The notes beneath the pieces are model-generated. The model was given only the letters and a program-made list of their open reading frames with translations, ran no database searches and was not told the DNA's origin. From the NCBI RefSeq assembly GCF_000003815.2, contig NC_049996.1, positions 10,569,597 to 10,632,884 of the forward strand: a stretch of DNA of 63,288 nt, in the 5' to 3' direction. Positions 31,618 to 43,565 of this stretch are shown piece after piece. Position 1 is the first letter of the stretch, and every line of letters starts with the position of its first letter. The position numbers were made by a program, and so were the translations under genes. Source of the stretch: Branchiostoma floridae (lineage: Eukaryota; Chordata; Leptocardii; Amphioxiformes; Branchiostomatidae).

Positions 31618-33588
31618 CTGCAAATATAACACACAGAGTAAATGTAACATCAATTGTAACATTTATGAAGTATTGACACTGTGATCTAATGGGCCTCAAA
31701 ATCTAGTTTTTCCCCTACTGTCCCCAAAAGAAATTGTCCCAAAGTGAGATTCTATTGTCGCAGGCTAGTAGTGCTAACTATTATGGTATGTCACTTTTAC
31801 AGCCAAGAATACGCTTCACTTAAATGTAACATACAATTATATAATAGTTCACAGAACTGATGCAAAAAATGAAGGACTAGATTTTCTGCAAAATATTGCC
31901 TTGAGAAGAGACCTGGCTGGCTTTGGTCACTTGTGTCTCTGACATGGGCTTTTCTTATGTCCCAAAGCACACTTTAGAACTGTCCTGAGTAGGGTTTGGT
32001 ACTGGTAGAAAAAATTAAGGTACAGGTTCGGTCCAGGGGATCAGGTCCTGGTCCAATAAGGAATACCCAGTATTGTATTCTATATATATGCAAGAAACTA
32101 AGAGACATCATCTTCTTTGCTCCACAATGTAGTACAGTAACGTTACATCCTTCCCATGCGTATACTGCTCAATTTTGAAGTTTGAAGATGAAATGTGTCA
32201 GTAATTGCTGACCTTTTACTTTAGACAAGACATTTCCATAAAATAATATGGTACTTTGTACATCCCCTATACGTATAACATACGACCTCTACAATACAGG
32301 TTAACATTGAGTACTTGTACTTGTGTGCAATCAACTATCCACAGGTACAAAGAAGAATGTATTAGAATGAAAGATAAAGTTTTGGAAACTTTCATTTTCA
32401 AAAGGGATAAAGAATTCTGGGAGCTTACAACCCAGGGTTGGACAAGTCCACTAGCCCTATTGTCAAGGCAAGTGAAAGTGATTATCGGGCAAGTGCATGA
32501 TCGGGCAAGTAAGATTTTTTCATTGAGTGAGATTTTGATAAAATTGTTACTTTTTACAGTGTCATGACATAAAGCAATGGTCAACATAGAAAAATTGAGG
32601 CAATATTAAGAATTCTATTGCTGAAAGTGAAAATGCATATGAAAGCGACATTTGTTGTGTTGTGTTGGAAATTGCAGTTTGACTTTTCCAAGACATGAAC
32701 TTACTCAGCAGCGGCAGTCTGGCTTCCCTAGTTGTAGGCTACACCTCCTTCCTGCTTCTCCGACCGCCTCAAGCCACTGCTTGAAGGAACAGGAGAACAA
32801 TTTTCACTAAACTTATCCCACACTTTGAAGGAAGTTTGAGGTACTCGTACTTACTTATGTAACCTGATTAGACACTTTTGTAGCAAAGCTACCTTTCAGT
32901 AAATGTCTTTGGTACTTGAAAAAAGTTCACTGATTTGATACACATGCTTTATTGCAAATCATTTTCCTTTCCTGTTTACCGGTATTGATTTGTTTTTAAT
33001 TGCTTTGATATATGTGAATAAATAAATCACAAATTTCAAACTGAACATGAAGAAAGACACTTGAGTTTAACTCTGAACAGCATATACTTTCATGCAGTTT
33101 TTAACATCAAACTAAAGACAATTTAGACAAATGCTAACAGTTGGAAACTAGGTTTTGAATATATTGGGCTACTTGTGTCTACCCTTTAGGCTGAGATTTT
33201 GGTTTTATATCAAAGGAGGGTGATTTGGTTATTTCTGTTACCACTTTCGTCCTCAAACATGCTCTTTGCATGACATTTTTTGGAAATTGCAAATTCTGAA
33301 ATAAAGGTCACATGACATTTCTAACTGTCAAGCTTTTTTTGTGTGTGCGAATTCAAGCCTAGATCAGAGAGATCATTGTCCAAAAATGTCCAACCTTTTC
33401 TCGCTGACCCTGGACCGTTCGAACTCTCTCTTGCCACGGAAGTCGCGTCCGTGGAAGAATCCACCCGTGCCACAACAACACCCTCACGGAGCCTGGTCAG
33501 AGTCAGAGTCAGTCCTGCAGAGAGGTAAAAAGAAAAATTAATCTGATTGCAATGAAAAAAAAACATAATGCTTGGTCTCGTCTCCTCT
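31618..33588. other. Probable 5' intron of the AAA+ gene
   Basis: No clear exon on the minus strand. A MITE relic lies near 31990-32075. On the plus strand an exon-like stretch at about 33355-33524 ends at GAG|GTAAAA, but no matching partner exon was found. Confidence 0.4.
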
Positions 33589-34800
33589 CTAGCTCACACT
33601 CCAGCTGCTCTCAGGAACACCTGTTGGGAAAGGATAAAACGTTTGACACGGACGGCTAATCTCCAAGCAGATCCTACGGTATGAGATAGTGTGTCTGATG
33701 TCTCGTGTGTTGTCTCCTGTGTTGTCACGTGTGGTGCCTGTCCGATTGCCGCACTTGGCACAAAACTTGGCATTGACACTGATGGTCTTGCCACAGTTGG
33801 TACAAAATACCATCTTCTGCAAAGAGTAAATGTGTGTTACCTCTTCTCCTCGGCAGCTGCAACTCTGTGTGCTGCTTCCTTCAGTCGTTTCTCCTCACAC
33901 AGCTTCTACAGCTGGTGGTACGCTCGACGACTGCCCTCAAACTTTGGCCCGGTGAGCCTTGAACCCTGCCTGGTAGCCACCCAGTGCAGCTTCACCTCTC
34001 GTCTATTCTCTAGCTCAACTCCAGCCGCTCTCAGGAACACCTGTGGGGAAGGATAAGACATTTGACACGGATGGCTAATCTCCAAGCAGATCCTACGGTA
34101 TAAGATATTGTCTCTGATGTCTCGTGTCTTGCCGCAGTTGGTACAAAATACCATCTTCTGCAAAGAGTAAATGTGTGTTACCTCTTCTTCTCCTCGGCAG
34201 CTGCAACTCTGTGTGCTGCTTCCTTCAGTCGTTTCTCCTCACACAGCTTCTGCAGCTGGTGGTACGCTCGACGACTGCCCTCAAACTTTGGCCCGGTGAG
34301 CCTTGAACCCTGCCTGGTAGCCACCCAGTGCAGCTTCACCTCTCGTCTATTCTCTAGCTCACACTCCAGCCGCTCTCAGGAACACCTGTGGGGAAGGATA
34401 AGACATTTGACACGGATGGCTAATCTCCAAGCAGATCCTACGGTATAAGACATTGTCTCTGATGTCTCGTGTCTTGCCGCAGTTGGTACAAAATACCATC
34501 TTCTGCAAAGAGTAAATGTGTGTTACCTCTTCTCCTCGGCAGCTGCAACTCTGTGTGCTGCTTCCTTCAGTCGTTTCTCCTCACACAGCTTCTACAGCTG
34601 GTGGTACGCTCGACGACTGCCCTCAAACTTTGGCCCGGTGAGCCTTGAACCCTGCCTGGTAGCCACCCAGTGCAGCTTCACCTCTCGTCTCTTCTCTAGC
34701 TCACACTCCAGCCGCTCTCAGGAACACCTGTTGGGAAGGATAAGACATTTGACACGGATGACTAATCTCCAAGCAGATCCTACTGTATGAGATAGTGTCT
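33589..34800 (-). repeat. Inverted copy of the 342-bp zinc-ribbon/helix array
   Basis: Three to four units, read on the minus strand. They have the same order as at 7.4-10 kb, with landmarks near 33672, 34096, 34438 and 34780. The 33822-33589 unit has the full ribbon (FCTNCGKT, then FCAKCGNRT). The other units have the half ribbon. The helical part is open in some units and closed in others by a TAG (CAGCTGTAG) or by the GGAGTGTGAG variant. It sits just upstream of, and on the same strand as, the zinc-ribbon exon of the AAA+ gene, so it probably arose by repeated duplication of that gene's 5' exon region. Confidence 0.88.
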
Positions 34801-35669
34801 CTGATGTCTCGTGAGTAGTCTTGTGTAGTGACTAAAAGTTAAAGAGTAAGACATTCTGATAGACCATACTTTTTTTACCATTTTCTAGTCAAAAGTGATC
34901 AAATTTTGATTTTTATAGATGTCCGTGGTGCTGAACTAACTATCTCTGTCCTTGGTGCTGAATTACCAAAAACATCCCTGACCTTTATACTAAGATAACT
35001 GATATCCCTGACCTTGGTTCTGGACAGACAGTAACAATCCTGTCTACTCAAGCATGGCCAAAGCCAGTCTGATACAGAAGGATTCCTACATTTCACAGCA
35101 TTCACTTCAGTTTCTTATATATCAGAAAAAAAGACGATGTATCCTCTAAAACAATGGATGGTTTGACAAAAATGGCCAAAGTTCGACCACCAGAAAACAC
35201 GCCATTTTACCGATCACCCCTTCAACAGTTACAAAAAAAATCGGATTAGAGAAGAAAAGCGTCATATTTTTTAGTAGCCATCTGAAAATATATTTCAAAA
35301 TTCATAAATCTATAGCAAAGAAACAGACCTCAATTCGCGAAAGTAGGCCTAAACTGGCCCGTGTTTTACTAAGCGACAAGCCACTATAATATGACTAAAT
35401 AAGAAAAGGCGGGGAAATTAGGTGTGTCTTTACCACCGTTTGTTACACTGTTCAACCACGAAATACAAAATTCTTGACTCATAAATAGATCAGCACGCCA
35501 AACTTTTAATTAATATGCATAATTTAAGCGAATTGTTTAAAAAACAAAATAGCTGTGCACAAGGCGTTGCAGTGGGACTGACCAAGTGAGCAAAGTGTAC
35601 TGCAGTCCTCTACTTGTTGAGTAATATTCCCCGCTTCGAAAAGGTTTCAGACGGTATCCTAGCACCCAC

Positions 35670-35870
35670 CTGAGCCAAAAGTTCAAGTCTAAGGATCTTT
35701 GAATGAACAAAAACAATCTTTATTCCGACTATATCCGCCCTTTTAGGGAAAGATTCAAGGTAAAGATGTACTTACGGACCGCCCAGGCCTGGCCAAGTTT
35801 GTTGGGGACTTTTCATTTGGAGGCGGGAAACATGGACTACGTCATTTCCGTTTGCATCACGGCAGAAACT
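35670..35870 (-). promoter_or_regulatory. Candidate promoter and 5' non-coding exon of the AAA+ gene
   Basis: On the minus strand CTTTTGGCTCAG|GTGGGTGC gives a good donor at 35670. Upstream of it (35800-35870, + strand) lie GGCGGGAAA (E2F-like), TACGTCAT (CRE-like) and ATTTCCG (ETS-like), typical of TATA-less promoters. Splicing this exon to 31617 would put ATG 31614 first. The start site is inferred. Confidence 0.4.
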
Positions 35871-36224
35871 TTTCCTAAGAAGCAAATTAGGAGTTTTTCT
35901 GAATACAAGTCAACAATTTACAATCCTTATGAAAATAAATTTGTAGTTTTAAATATTCTTAACGTTATTGCTACGAGAACTTTGACCTTAGTATCTGAAC
36001 CGGAACTGAAAGTTGACCCCCCCCCCGTGCATCATTTTAGAAGCATGTATTAATTTGATTTCCCCCTTTTCAAAAATACATCCCTTTTTAAAACATATAA
36101 CAGTTAATGCATTTAATTTTCCCTATTTAAAAAAAAGATATACACCATTTTCAAAATATATATACGATTTCTGTGACAATGGTTCTTCGTTTCGTAGTGG
36201 TGCTTCCTTCGTATATATTTTTCC

Positions 36225-36370
36225 GTCCGCCGCGTTTTCCTCTTTCTCGCGTTTGCATGCGATTTATTTCCTATCCCGCCCGGGATTTTTCCTTTCTCCA
36301 GCCCAGCGAGTCAGCCGGCGAGAGAGCAAATAAATCGCATGGAAACGCAAAAGATAAAACCTTGCGGAAG
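36225..36370. repeat. Imperfect palindrome, GCATGCGATTTATTT type
   Basis: CGCGTTTGCATGCGATTTAT at the left is mirrored by AAATAAATCGCATGGAAACG at the right, around a CCCGCCCGGG core. It resembles the cluster at 3252-3720 and shares the TTTATTTCCT core with the minisatellites. Confidence 0.7.
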
Positions 36371-36599
36371 ATAATATACATTTCATGTAAACGTGAGGGA
36401 AAAAGCTGATTGCAACATATAAGGGTGTTTCTCGAAATCAAAACAGCCAGCAAGATCGCGAGATGAAAATTGTTGTTTGCGTGTGTCGGCGTTGAGCGTT
36501 ATATACCACAATGTAGTACATAGTAAGGTAAAAGTAAAGCGGTCGAACCTCGGACCGTGAGGACGAAGAAATATTTTTTTATTTTTAGTTGGCCCTTTA

Positions 36600-38597
36600 T
36601 TTTCTTTCTTGTAGAATACTTCCTCTTTCCTGCCATTTATTTCCTCTTGCGCAAAGACAATTCCTCTTTTTAGACTTCTATTTTTTTCACGTATGGTATT
36701 TCCTCTTCTCCAGTTTTATATTCTCTCCCGCACGGTATTTCTTATCCCTATGGTTTTATTTCCCCTCTCGCAAGATATTTCCTAGCTCTATGGTTTTATT
36801 TTCTCTCCCGCACATTATTTCCTATCTCTCCACCTTTATTTCCTCTCCCGCACGTTATTTCCTATCTCTCCACCTTTATTTTCTCTCCCGCACGGTATTT
36901 CCTATCTCTCCACCTTTATTTCCCCTCCCGCACGGTATTTCCTATCTCTATGGTTTTATTTCCCCTCCCGCACGTTATTTCCTATCTCTCCAACTTTATT
37001 TCCTCTCCCGCACGATATTTCCTATCTCTCCACTGTTATTTAATCTCCCGCACGGTATTTCCTGTCTCTATGGTTTTATTTCCTCTCCCGCATGATATTT
37101 CCTATCTCTCCACCTTTATTTCCCCTCCCGCACGGTATTTCCTATCTCTCCACCTTTATTTCCTCTCCCGCACGGTATTTCCTATCTCTATGGTTATATT
37201 TTCTCTTCCGCACGGTATTTTCTACCTCTCTACCTTTATCTCCCCTCCCGCACGGTATTTCCTATCCCTATGGTTTTTTATCTTCTCTCCCGCACGGTAT
37301 TTTCTATCTCTCCATGCACCTTTATTTCCTCCCCCGCACGGTATTTTCTATCTCTCGACTTTTATTTTTTCCTTCGCACAGTATTTCCTATCTCTATATA
37401 TGGTTTTATTTCCTCTTCCGCACGTTATTTCCTATCTAAATGGTTTTATTTCCTCTCCCGCACGGTATTTCCTATCTCTCCACCTTTATTTCCTCTCCCG
37501 CACGGTATTTCCTATCTCTCCACCTTTATTTCCTGTCCCGCACGGTATTTCCTATCTCTCCAACTTTATTTCCTCTCCCGCATGGTATTTCCTATCTCTA
37601 TGGTTTTATTTCCTCTCCCGCACGGTATTTCCTATCTCTCCACCTTTATTTCCTCTCCCGCACGGTATTTCCTATCTCTATGGTTTCATTTCCTCTCCCG
37701 CACGGTATTTCCTATCTCTATGGTTTTATTTTCTCTTCCGCACGGTATTTCCTATCTCTCCACATTTTTTCCCTCTCGCACGGTATTTCCTATCTCTCCT
37801 CCTTTATTTTCTCTCCCGCACGATATTTTCTATCTCTTTGGTTTTATTTTCTCTCCCGCACGATATTTCCTATCTCTCCACCTTTATTTTCTCTCCCGCA
37901 CGGTATTTCCTATCTCTCCACCTTTATTTCCTCTCTCGCATGGTATTTCCTATCTCTATGGTTTTATTTCCCCTCCCGCACGGTATTTCCTATCTCTCCT
38001 CCTTCATTTTCTCTCCCGCACGGTATTTCCTATCTCTCCACCTTTATTTCCCCTCACGCACGGTATTTCCTATCTATATATGGTTTTAATTACCCCCCCC
38101 CCCCCGCACGGGATTTCCTATCTCTCCATCTTTATTTCCTCTCCCGCACGATATTTTTTTTATCTCTATGGGTCAATTTCTCTTCCGCACGGTATTTCCT
38201 ATCTCTCCCCCTTTATTTTCTCTCTCGCACGGTATTTCCTATCCCTCCACCTTTATTTCCTCTCCCGCACGGTATTTCCTATCTCTATAGTTTTATTTCC
38301 TCTCTCGCACGTTATTTCCTATCTCTCCCCCTTTATTTCCTATCTTTATAGTTTTATTTCCTCTCTCGCAGTTTATTTCCTCCCTGTCAACTTTATTTCC
38401 TCTCTCGCACTTTATTTTCTTTCTCGCACGATATTTCCTCTCTCTCGGGTTTTATTTTCTCTCTCGCACGATATTTCCTCTCTCTCCACGGTTTTATCTC
38501 TCTCGCGCACGATTTCATCCTCCGCGCGCATGATTTTATCTCTCTCGCGCGTTTTTTTCTTGCGCGCGACTTTTGACCCCATTTGGCGTGCCATAGT
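36600..38597 (+). repeat. 40-bp pyrimidine-rich minisatellite, array B
   Basis: About 50 units, in the same orientation as array A and with the same two unit types. The start is degenerate (36600-36720). The 3' tail matches array A step for step, including the poly-C interruption (38092-38105, compare 770-781), and ends at the same TTTGGCGTGCCATAG. Frames of up to 447 codons cross it but encode only repeat translation. Confidence 0.95.
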
Positions 38598-38656
38598 ACT
38601 GGTGCAGCAATAAAACTACTGATCAAGATGAACGAATAAGACTGAGTCAGGGGTCC

Positions 38657-39640
38657 GGCCTTCCGGGTTACAGTACCAGGTTGGATCAAACGAGATTACA
38701 AACCTTGTATCGACAAATGAAAGGAAAAACATAGGATGGAGATAGTGTGATCCACAAAGATAACTTACTCCGTGGAGGGAGCTCTGAAGAGTCAAGTCCA
38801 AATCATATGCCGCATTCGCATCCGTACAAGGGGCCAGAAGTCAAAACCATAGAGGGGCGTGATTACATCTTTTACTGTACATCAACATTGGAACCTTTCA
38901 AAGTTAGACTCTTTTGATCATTGCGAAAGATCAAACAGAGAACAGAGGCCAATCAATGGGGGAAGGAGATAGCAGAACTCTACCTCCACCGGCCCTGATC
39001 AAAGCACTACCTGATCAGACCTGTATTTCGCAGTTCGTTTGGACTCGTATAGTGTGCAAAACGTAGTAACCACCATGCCTCGGAGCTTTGCTCTGGCGTT
39101 CCCCTCGCCGGCACTATGTATTTAAGCCCCCATGGGGAAGAGGGGCCCTGGTGTTGTTTCAAGCCAAATGCCATTGACGGCTATTGAAAGCCTTGAGTAT
39201 TTTCATCCCGGGCAAGTAGCCCGCACCAGCATCATAGTCCTATAACAAGGCATATAATTTGGGTGTCCATACCGGGACTCGGGTGGTGTACAGTAGCCAA
39301 GGTTTACACACGTTGCCGAAATGTCTTAATTGGCGTTAATGTACAGTAATAGATATGATCACACCACTCTCTATGATCTTGACCTCTAGCACATAGTACG
39401 GAATCGAAAACAGTATACGATCTAGACTTAGCTCTTCAGAACTCTCCTCAACGACAATAAGCATCCTTTAGGACAACACGACCTCCTGCCTATGATTTTC
39501 CTTTCATTTGTTGAGACAACGTTTGTCGTCCAGTTCCATCCCGGTGCTGTAACCCACAAGGCTGGAGTCCCTGTCTTGTTTTCTTGCCAAACGTTGCTTG
39601 TCTCCGTGTACCTAGCGATTTAGCTTCTCAGCCAGATGAT
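38657..39640. repeat. About 1-kb direct repeat, copy 1 (LTR-like)
   Basis: It runs parallel to 40850-41815: GGTCCGGYCTTCYGGGTTACA at the start, TATTTAAGCCCC and GGGAAGAGGGGCCCTGGTG in the middle, and TGTAACCCACAAGGCTGGA near the end. TATTTAAG could serve as a TATA box. No ORF of note. It lies directly after minisatellite B. Confidence 0.85.
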
Positions 39641-40849
39641 TGACTTTAAGTGGGTACCTTCCCAAACCAACACGTACAAAACTTTAGACAGGTACCTGCC
39701 CACAATCAACACATAAAAGACTTTAAACGGGTAGCTGCCCAACCCAGGCTAGGGAGGTAGAGGGAGCCTATCCCCTGCACTCTGGTAGAACCAGCCCATC
39801 ACCATATATAGAAAAAAAAAAAACAATACTCAACATTTTTATTCAAGCACACTACACAACAGCAACTACACTTGCAGGTCACAGATAACAAAGATGCCCT
39901 GGACTAGAAGAGAAATAACGGTAAACTATATCCGTACTACGGGAGACATAACAGGCTAAGCTACCCTTGTACTAGAGTGGAAAAATATAATAAGCTATTC
40001 TGCAGACACACCAGTAAAGGGGAATGAACTTCAGTCTGTTATAAGCTATAAGCTCCCCTGCACTGGTGCAGCTGTATGGCTCCCCCACACTCCGATGGTA
40101 ACACTGGAGCAGTTTAAGATATATCGACTCTTCATATATAAACTCATTTATACCTACCTTGAAGTGATGTTGAAGTAATTCCAGGTCTTTATTGATACAT
40201 GCACATATTGACCATCAAATCAGAGTCCACAAAACTGTACGAGGATTTTATTACGAGGATATCATGTCACAAACATGCATGAAATATATTGAATAATTTA
40301 TTCATGAAGACAGACTGTGTTGAAATGACCAACTTTTTATTTCATATCATATCACTATCAACCTTGTATGCGACAGTTTTCTGGCCATCACTATCACACG
40401 ATTGTGAGCTAAACTTCACATAAACTTTCACTTCATTACCAGGTGAGTGAATGTAAGTTACTCATTTATTGAAAAAGAAAAACTTGTTATAAACTCATTT
40501 CTTGACTTTACTTGTAGTATTTTTTTCCACAAATGATGTAGAAGCTGTAAATAGAGGCCAAAGAGCGCAGCTAACAACCAAGTGCATGTCACCCCGTGTC
40601 TCTTTAATTTACCACGCTTGCATGTAGAGATCTCCCAGCTTTTAAGTAAATATCTTCTTACCTGTTCTAAAAGTGGTTACAAAAAGAATTGAACAAAGAA
40701 GAGTATAACAAGAAGCTAGATAGTGCAGAATGCAAAATGCATACTTTGCAATTCATAGCCCTTGTCGCAAATATGCCCATTAACTTACTCAGGAGTGGAA
40801 TCACAAGTTGGAAGAACACGGAAAAGGTTAGGCAAGTAACTAGTGGAGG
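39641..40849. other. Spacer between the direct repeats, no gene seen
   Basis: 1.2 kb without a polymerase or gag-like ORF. If the flanking repeats are LTRs, this would be a gutted interior, as in a TRIM or LARD-like element. No primer-binding site was recognised. Confidence 0.5.
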
Positions 40850-41815
40850 GGGTCCGGTCTTCTGGGTTACAGAAACAGGATCGAACCAGACTACAGACCT
40901 TGTCTCGACAAATGAAAGGAAAGCCATAGGTGGAAGATAGTGCGGTCCAAAAAGGTTACCCACCTTCGTGGAGGGGGTTCTCAAGAGTCAAGTCCAAATC
41001 GCATGCCGCATTCGTATCCGTACAAGGTGCTCAAGGTCAAAACCACAGAGGGGCGTGATCATATCTTTTACTGTACATCAACATTGGAACCTTTCAACGT
41101 TAGGCTCTTTTGACCATTGCGAAAGATCAAACAGATGCTAATCAATGGGGGAAGGAGATAGCAGAACTCTAACTCCACCGGCCCCTATCAGACCTGTATT
41201 TCGCAGCTCTTTTGGACTCGTATCGTGTGCAAAGTAACCACCATGCCTCGGAGCTTTGCTCTGGCGTTCCCCTCGCCGGCACTATGTATTTAAGCCCCTA
41301 TGGGGAAGAGGGGCCCTGGTGTTGTTTCAAACCAAATGTACATTGTCGGCAATTGAAAGCCTTGAGTATTTTTCATCCCGGGCAAGTAGCCCGCACCAGC
41401 ATCATAGTCCTATAACAAGGCATATAATTTGGGTGTCCATACCCGGACTCGGGTGGTGTACAGTAGCCAAGGTTTGCACACACGTTGCCGAAATGTCTTA
41501 ATTGGCGTTAATGTACAGTAATAGATATGATCACCCGGCTCTCTATGATCTTGACCTCTAGCACATAGTACGGAATCGAAAACAGTATACGATCTAGACT
41601 TAGCTCATCAGAACTCTCCTCAACGAAGATAAGCATCCTTTAGGACAACACGATCTCCTAACTATGGTTTTCTTTTCATTTGTTGAGACAACGTTTGTGT
41701 CCAGTTCCATCCCGGTGCTGTAACCCACAAGGCTGGAACCCCTGCCCTTGTTACTTGCCTAACGTTTCCTGTTTTCTTCCCCCCTTGCGATTGAACTCTT
41801 CAGCAAGTTGATTGA
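40850..41815. repeat. About 1-kb direct repeat, copy 2 (LTR-like)
   Basis: Same orientation as copy 1 with scattered substitutions. It lacks the CAAAGCACTACCTGATC stretch present in copy 1 near 38999. Similarity fades after TTGATTGAC. From 41816 to 43385 I see no gene, only AT-rich sequence and a GA-rich run near 43200-43380. Confidence 0.85.
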
Positions 41816-43565
41816 CATATTTGTGAAAAAGACTATAAATCATAAAGTAGGCATTTTGTATTCTGTGCTTATCTTGCAGCTCGTTATGCTTTTTTTGGTT
41901 AAACTGTTTTGTAACCATGATTAGAACAGGTAACGATGATTTCCGTCGGGCCAAACAATGGATTGGCGGTAAAGCAAAGAGACATAAAGTGACGGAAAAG
42001 ATGTTTCAGTTTCGTCGATTCGTGTTTCAAAGAAAAATGTAAATCCGAAGTGTGGTGGGGAGGCTTTTTTCTTATACTTATGCGTTTTTCCAGACAAAGG
42101 CCGAATAAGTTTTTTTAAAAGTTTCTTTCAATAAGAACAATAACTCTGAGAAATAAGTCAATTTGTAGGTGGATGTGACGCTGTAATAAAGGTCAATGTC
42201 AAATGTCAACTAAAGAGTGCTTTACACTGTTGATGTGGCGTGCAAAGTCCCATGGTTGGAATCCTTGCGTTCGACTGTTCGGCTGTTGTCACTCTCACAG
42301 TAAGAGTCCTCAGGACGGGATGCTATTCGCAGTCCAATCACTTACACAATACTGTATTTTATTATCATAATTAAAACAGCTGATATTTGTATACAATTTC
42401 ATTTATTTTGTTGGTACGATGGCATTCTACCTATAAGCGATGCCTTAGTTCATATTTGGGGGAATGCCCCTTTGATGTAACAGAAATAAAAAGCCACACA
42501 GTATGTACGTGTACATTTTTTTATTGTGTTACAACATAGACATATATTCCTGGTCTTTTCTCAGACGATCCGGGATGTGCCTCAGCATGTTACTAATAAT
42601 TGCATGATAGATTTATGCAAATGATCAAGTCTAGACGACTATATACATGTACTAGTATTTACACTCGTAGCCTCCATGTACATATGGGTACTTCACTTCA
42701 TTTGATAGAACACAGCAACAAAAATATGATTTATAATAACTTAAAAATCAAGTATCATCCACGGTGCAGAAAAATTTGAAAGACAAGAAAGCACACTTCT
42801 TGATAAATACGAAATTTGTTTAAACAATTGTACAATTCGAGTTTTTTTAGCGTTCAATGGCCAGTCTCAGTGGAAGTAAGGCAGGAATACTATACGTTAA
42901 AGAAAGTCAATGTTCAAAATCAGTCTATCCCACATACCAAATATCGCAAATCTGTTCACAACGTCTTGAGTTATGCCATGAAATGTTATATGATAACGCC
43001 GCCGCTGCTGCTGGATGCATTCTGATCACCTATGTATTACGCGCGCTCTCAATAGAATAACATAACTATCTTGTACGAAATTACTGTATATTTAAGCACG
43101 ATCGCAGGGGCTGCAGGGATGTCGTCATAAGCGTATTGCATGTTGCTGGCATGGGTGCCCGGGGGTTGGATGAGGGTGGAAGATGACGTGGAGTCAAAGA
43201 AAGGTGGAAGAGGAAGGTTGGAAATAGATTTAAGGTTGCTGAGACAGGACAGGAAGAAGTAAGTAACAAAGCTTGGGTGGGGTAGAGGGGTAGAGGGGCA
43301 GAGAGAAGGGTGGGGTAAAGAAGGATGGGGGAAAAATAAAAGATGGGTGGGGTGGAAGTGAAATAAAGGAAGTAATGTAACTTACCTGGTTCTTCTATTC
43401 TCAAAGCGAATGTAAGGACACAGCTCTAGAGGCGAATGATTCAGAGAGTGCAATACATAAAGGCATTCTTAATGTTGCGATAGCTGGCGAAAAAAAAACA
43501 GAATGAGCCGATCCTTACATCTGCTTGGAGACTAGGTTTCGGAGTATTTTCACCACTGTGGAGCG

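Noticed and set aside
33341-33541. Plus-strand exon-like segment ending GAG|GTAAAA
   Set aside because: Open in more than one frame, with no partner exon in matching phase. Left as unassigned.
36589-38613. ORFs of up to 447 codons in array B
   Set aside because: Same reason: overlapping open frames over a minisatellite, with no start context, domain or splice evidence.
43081-43404. 107-codon minus-strand ORF
   Set aside because: Pro/Leu/Ser-rich translation of a GA-rich simple-sequence run; no domain. A good donor at 43387 suggests only a possible non-coding exon.
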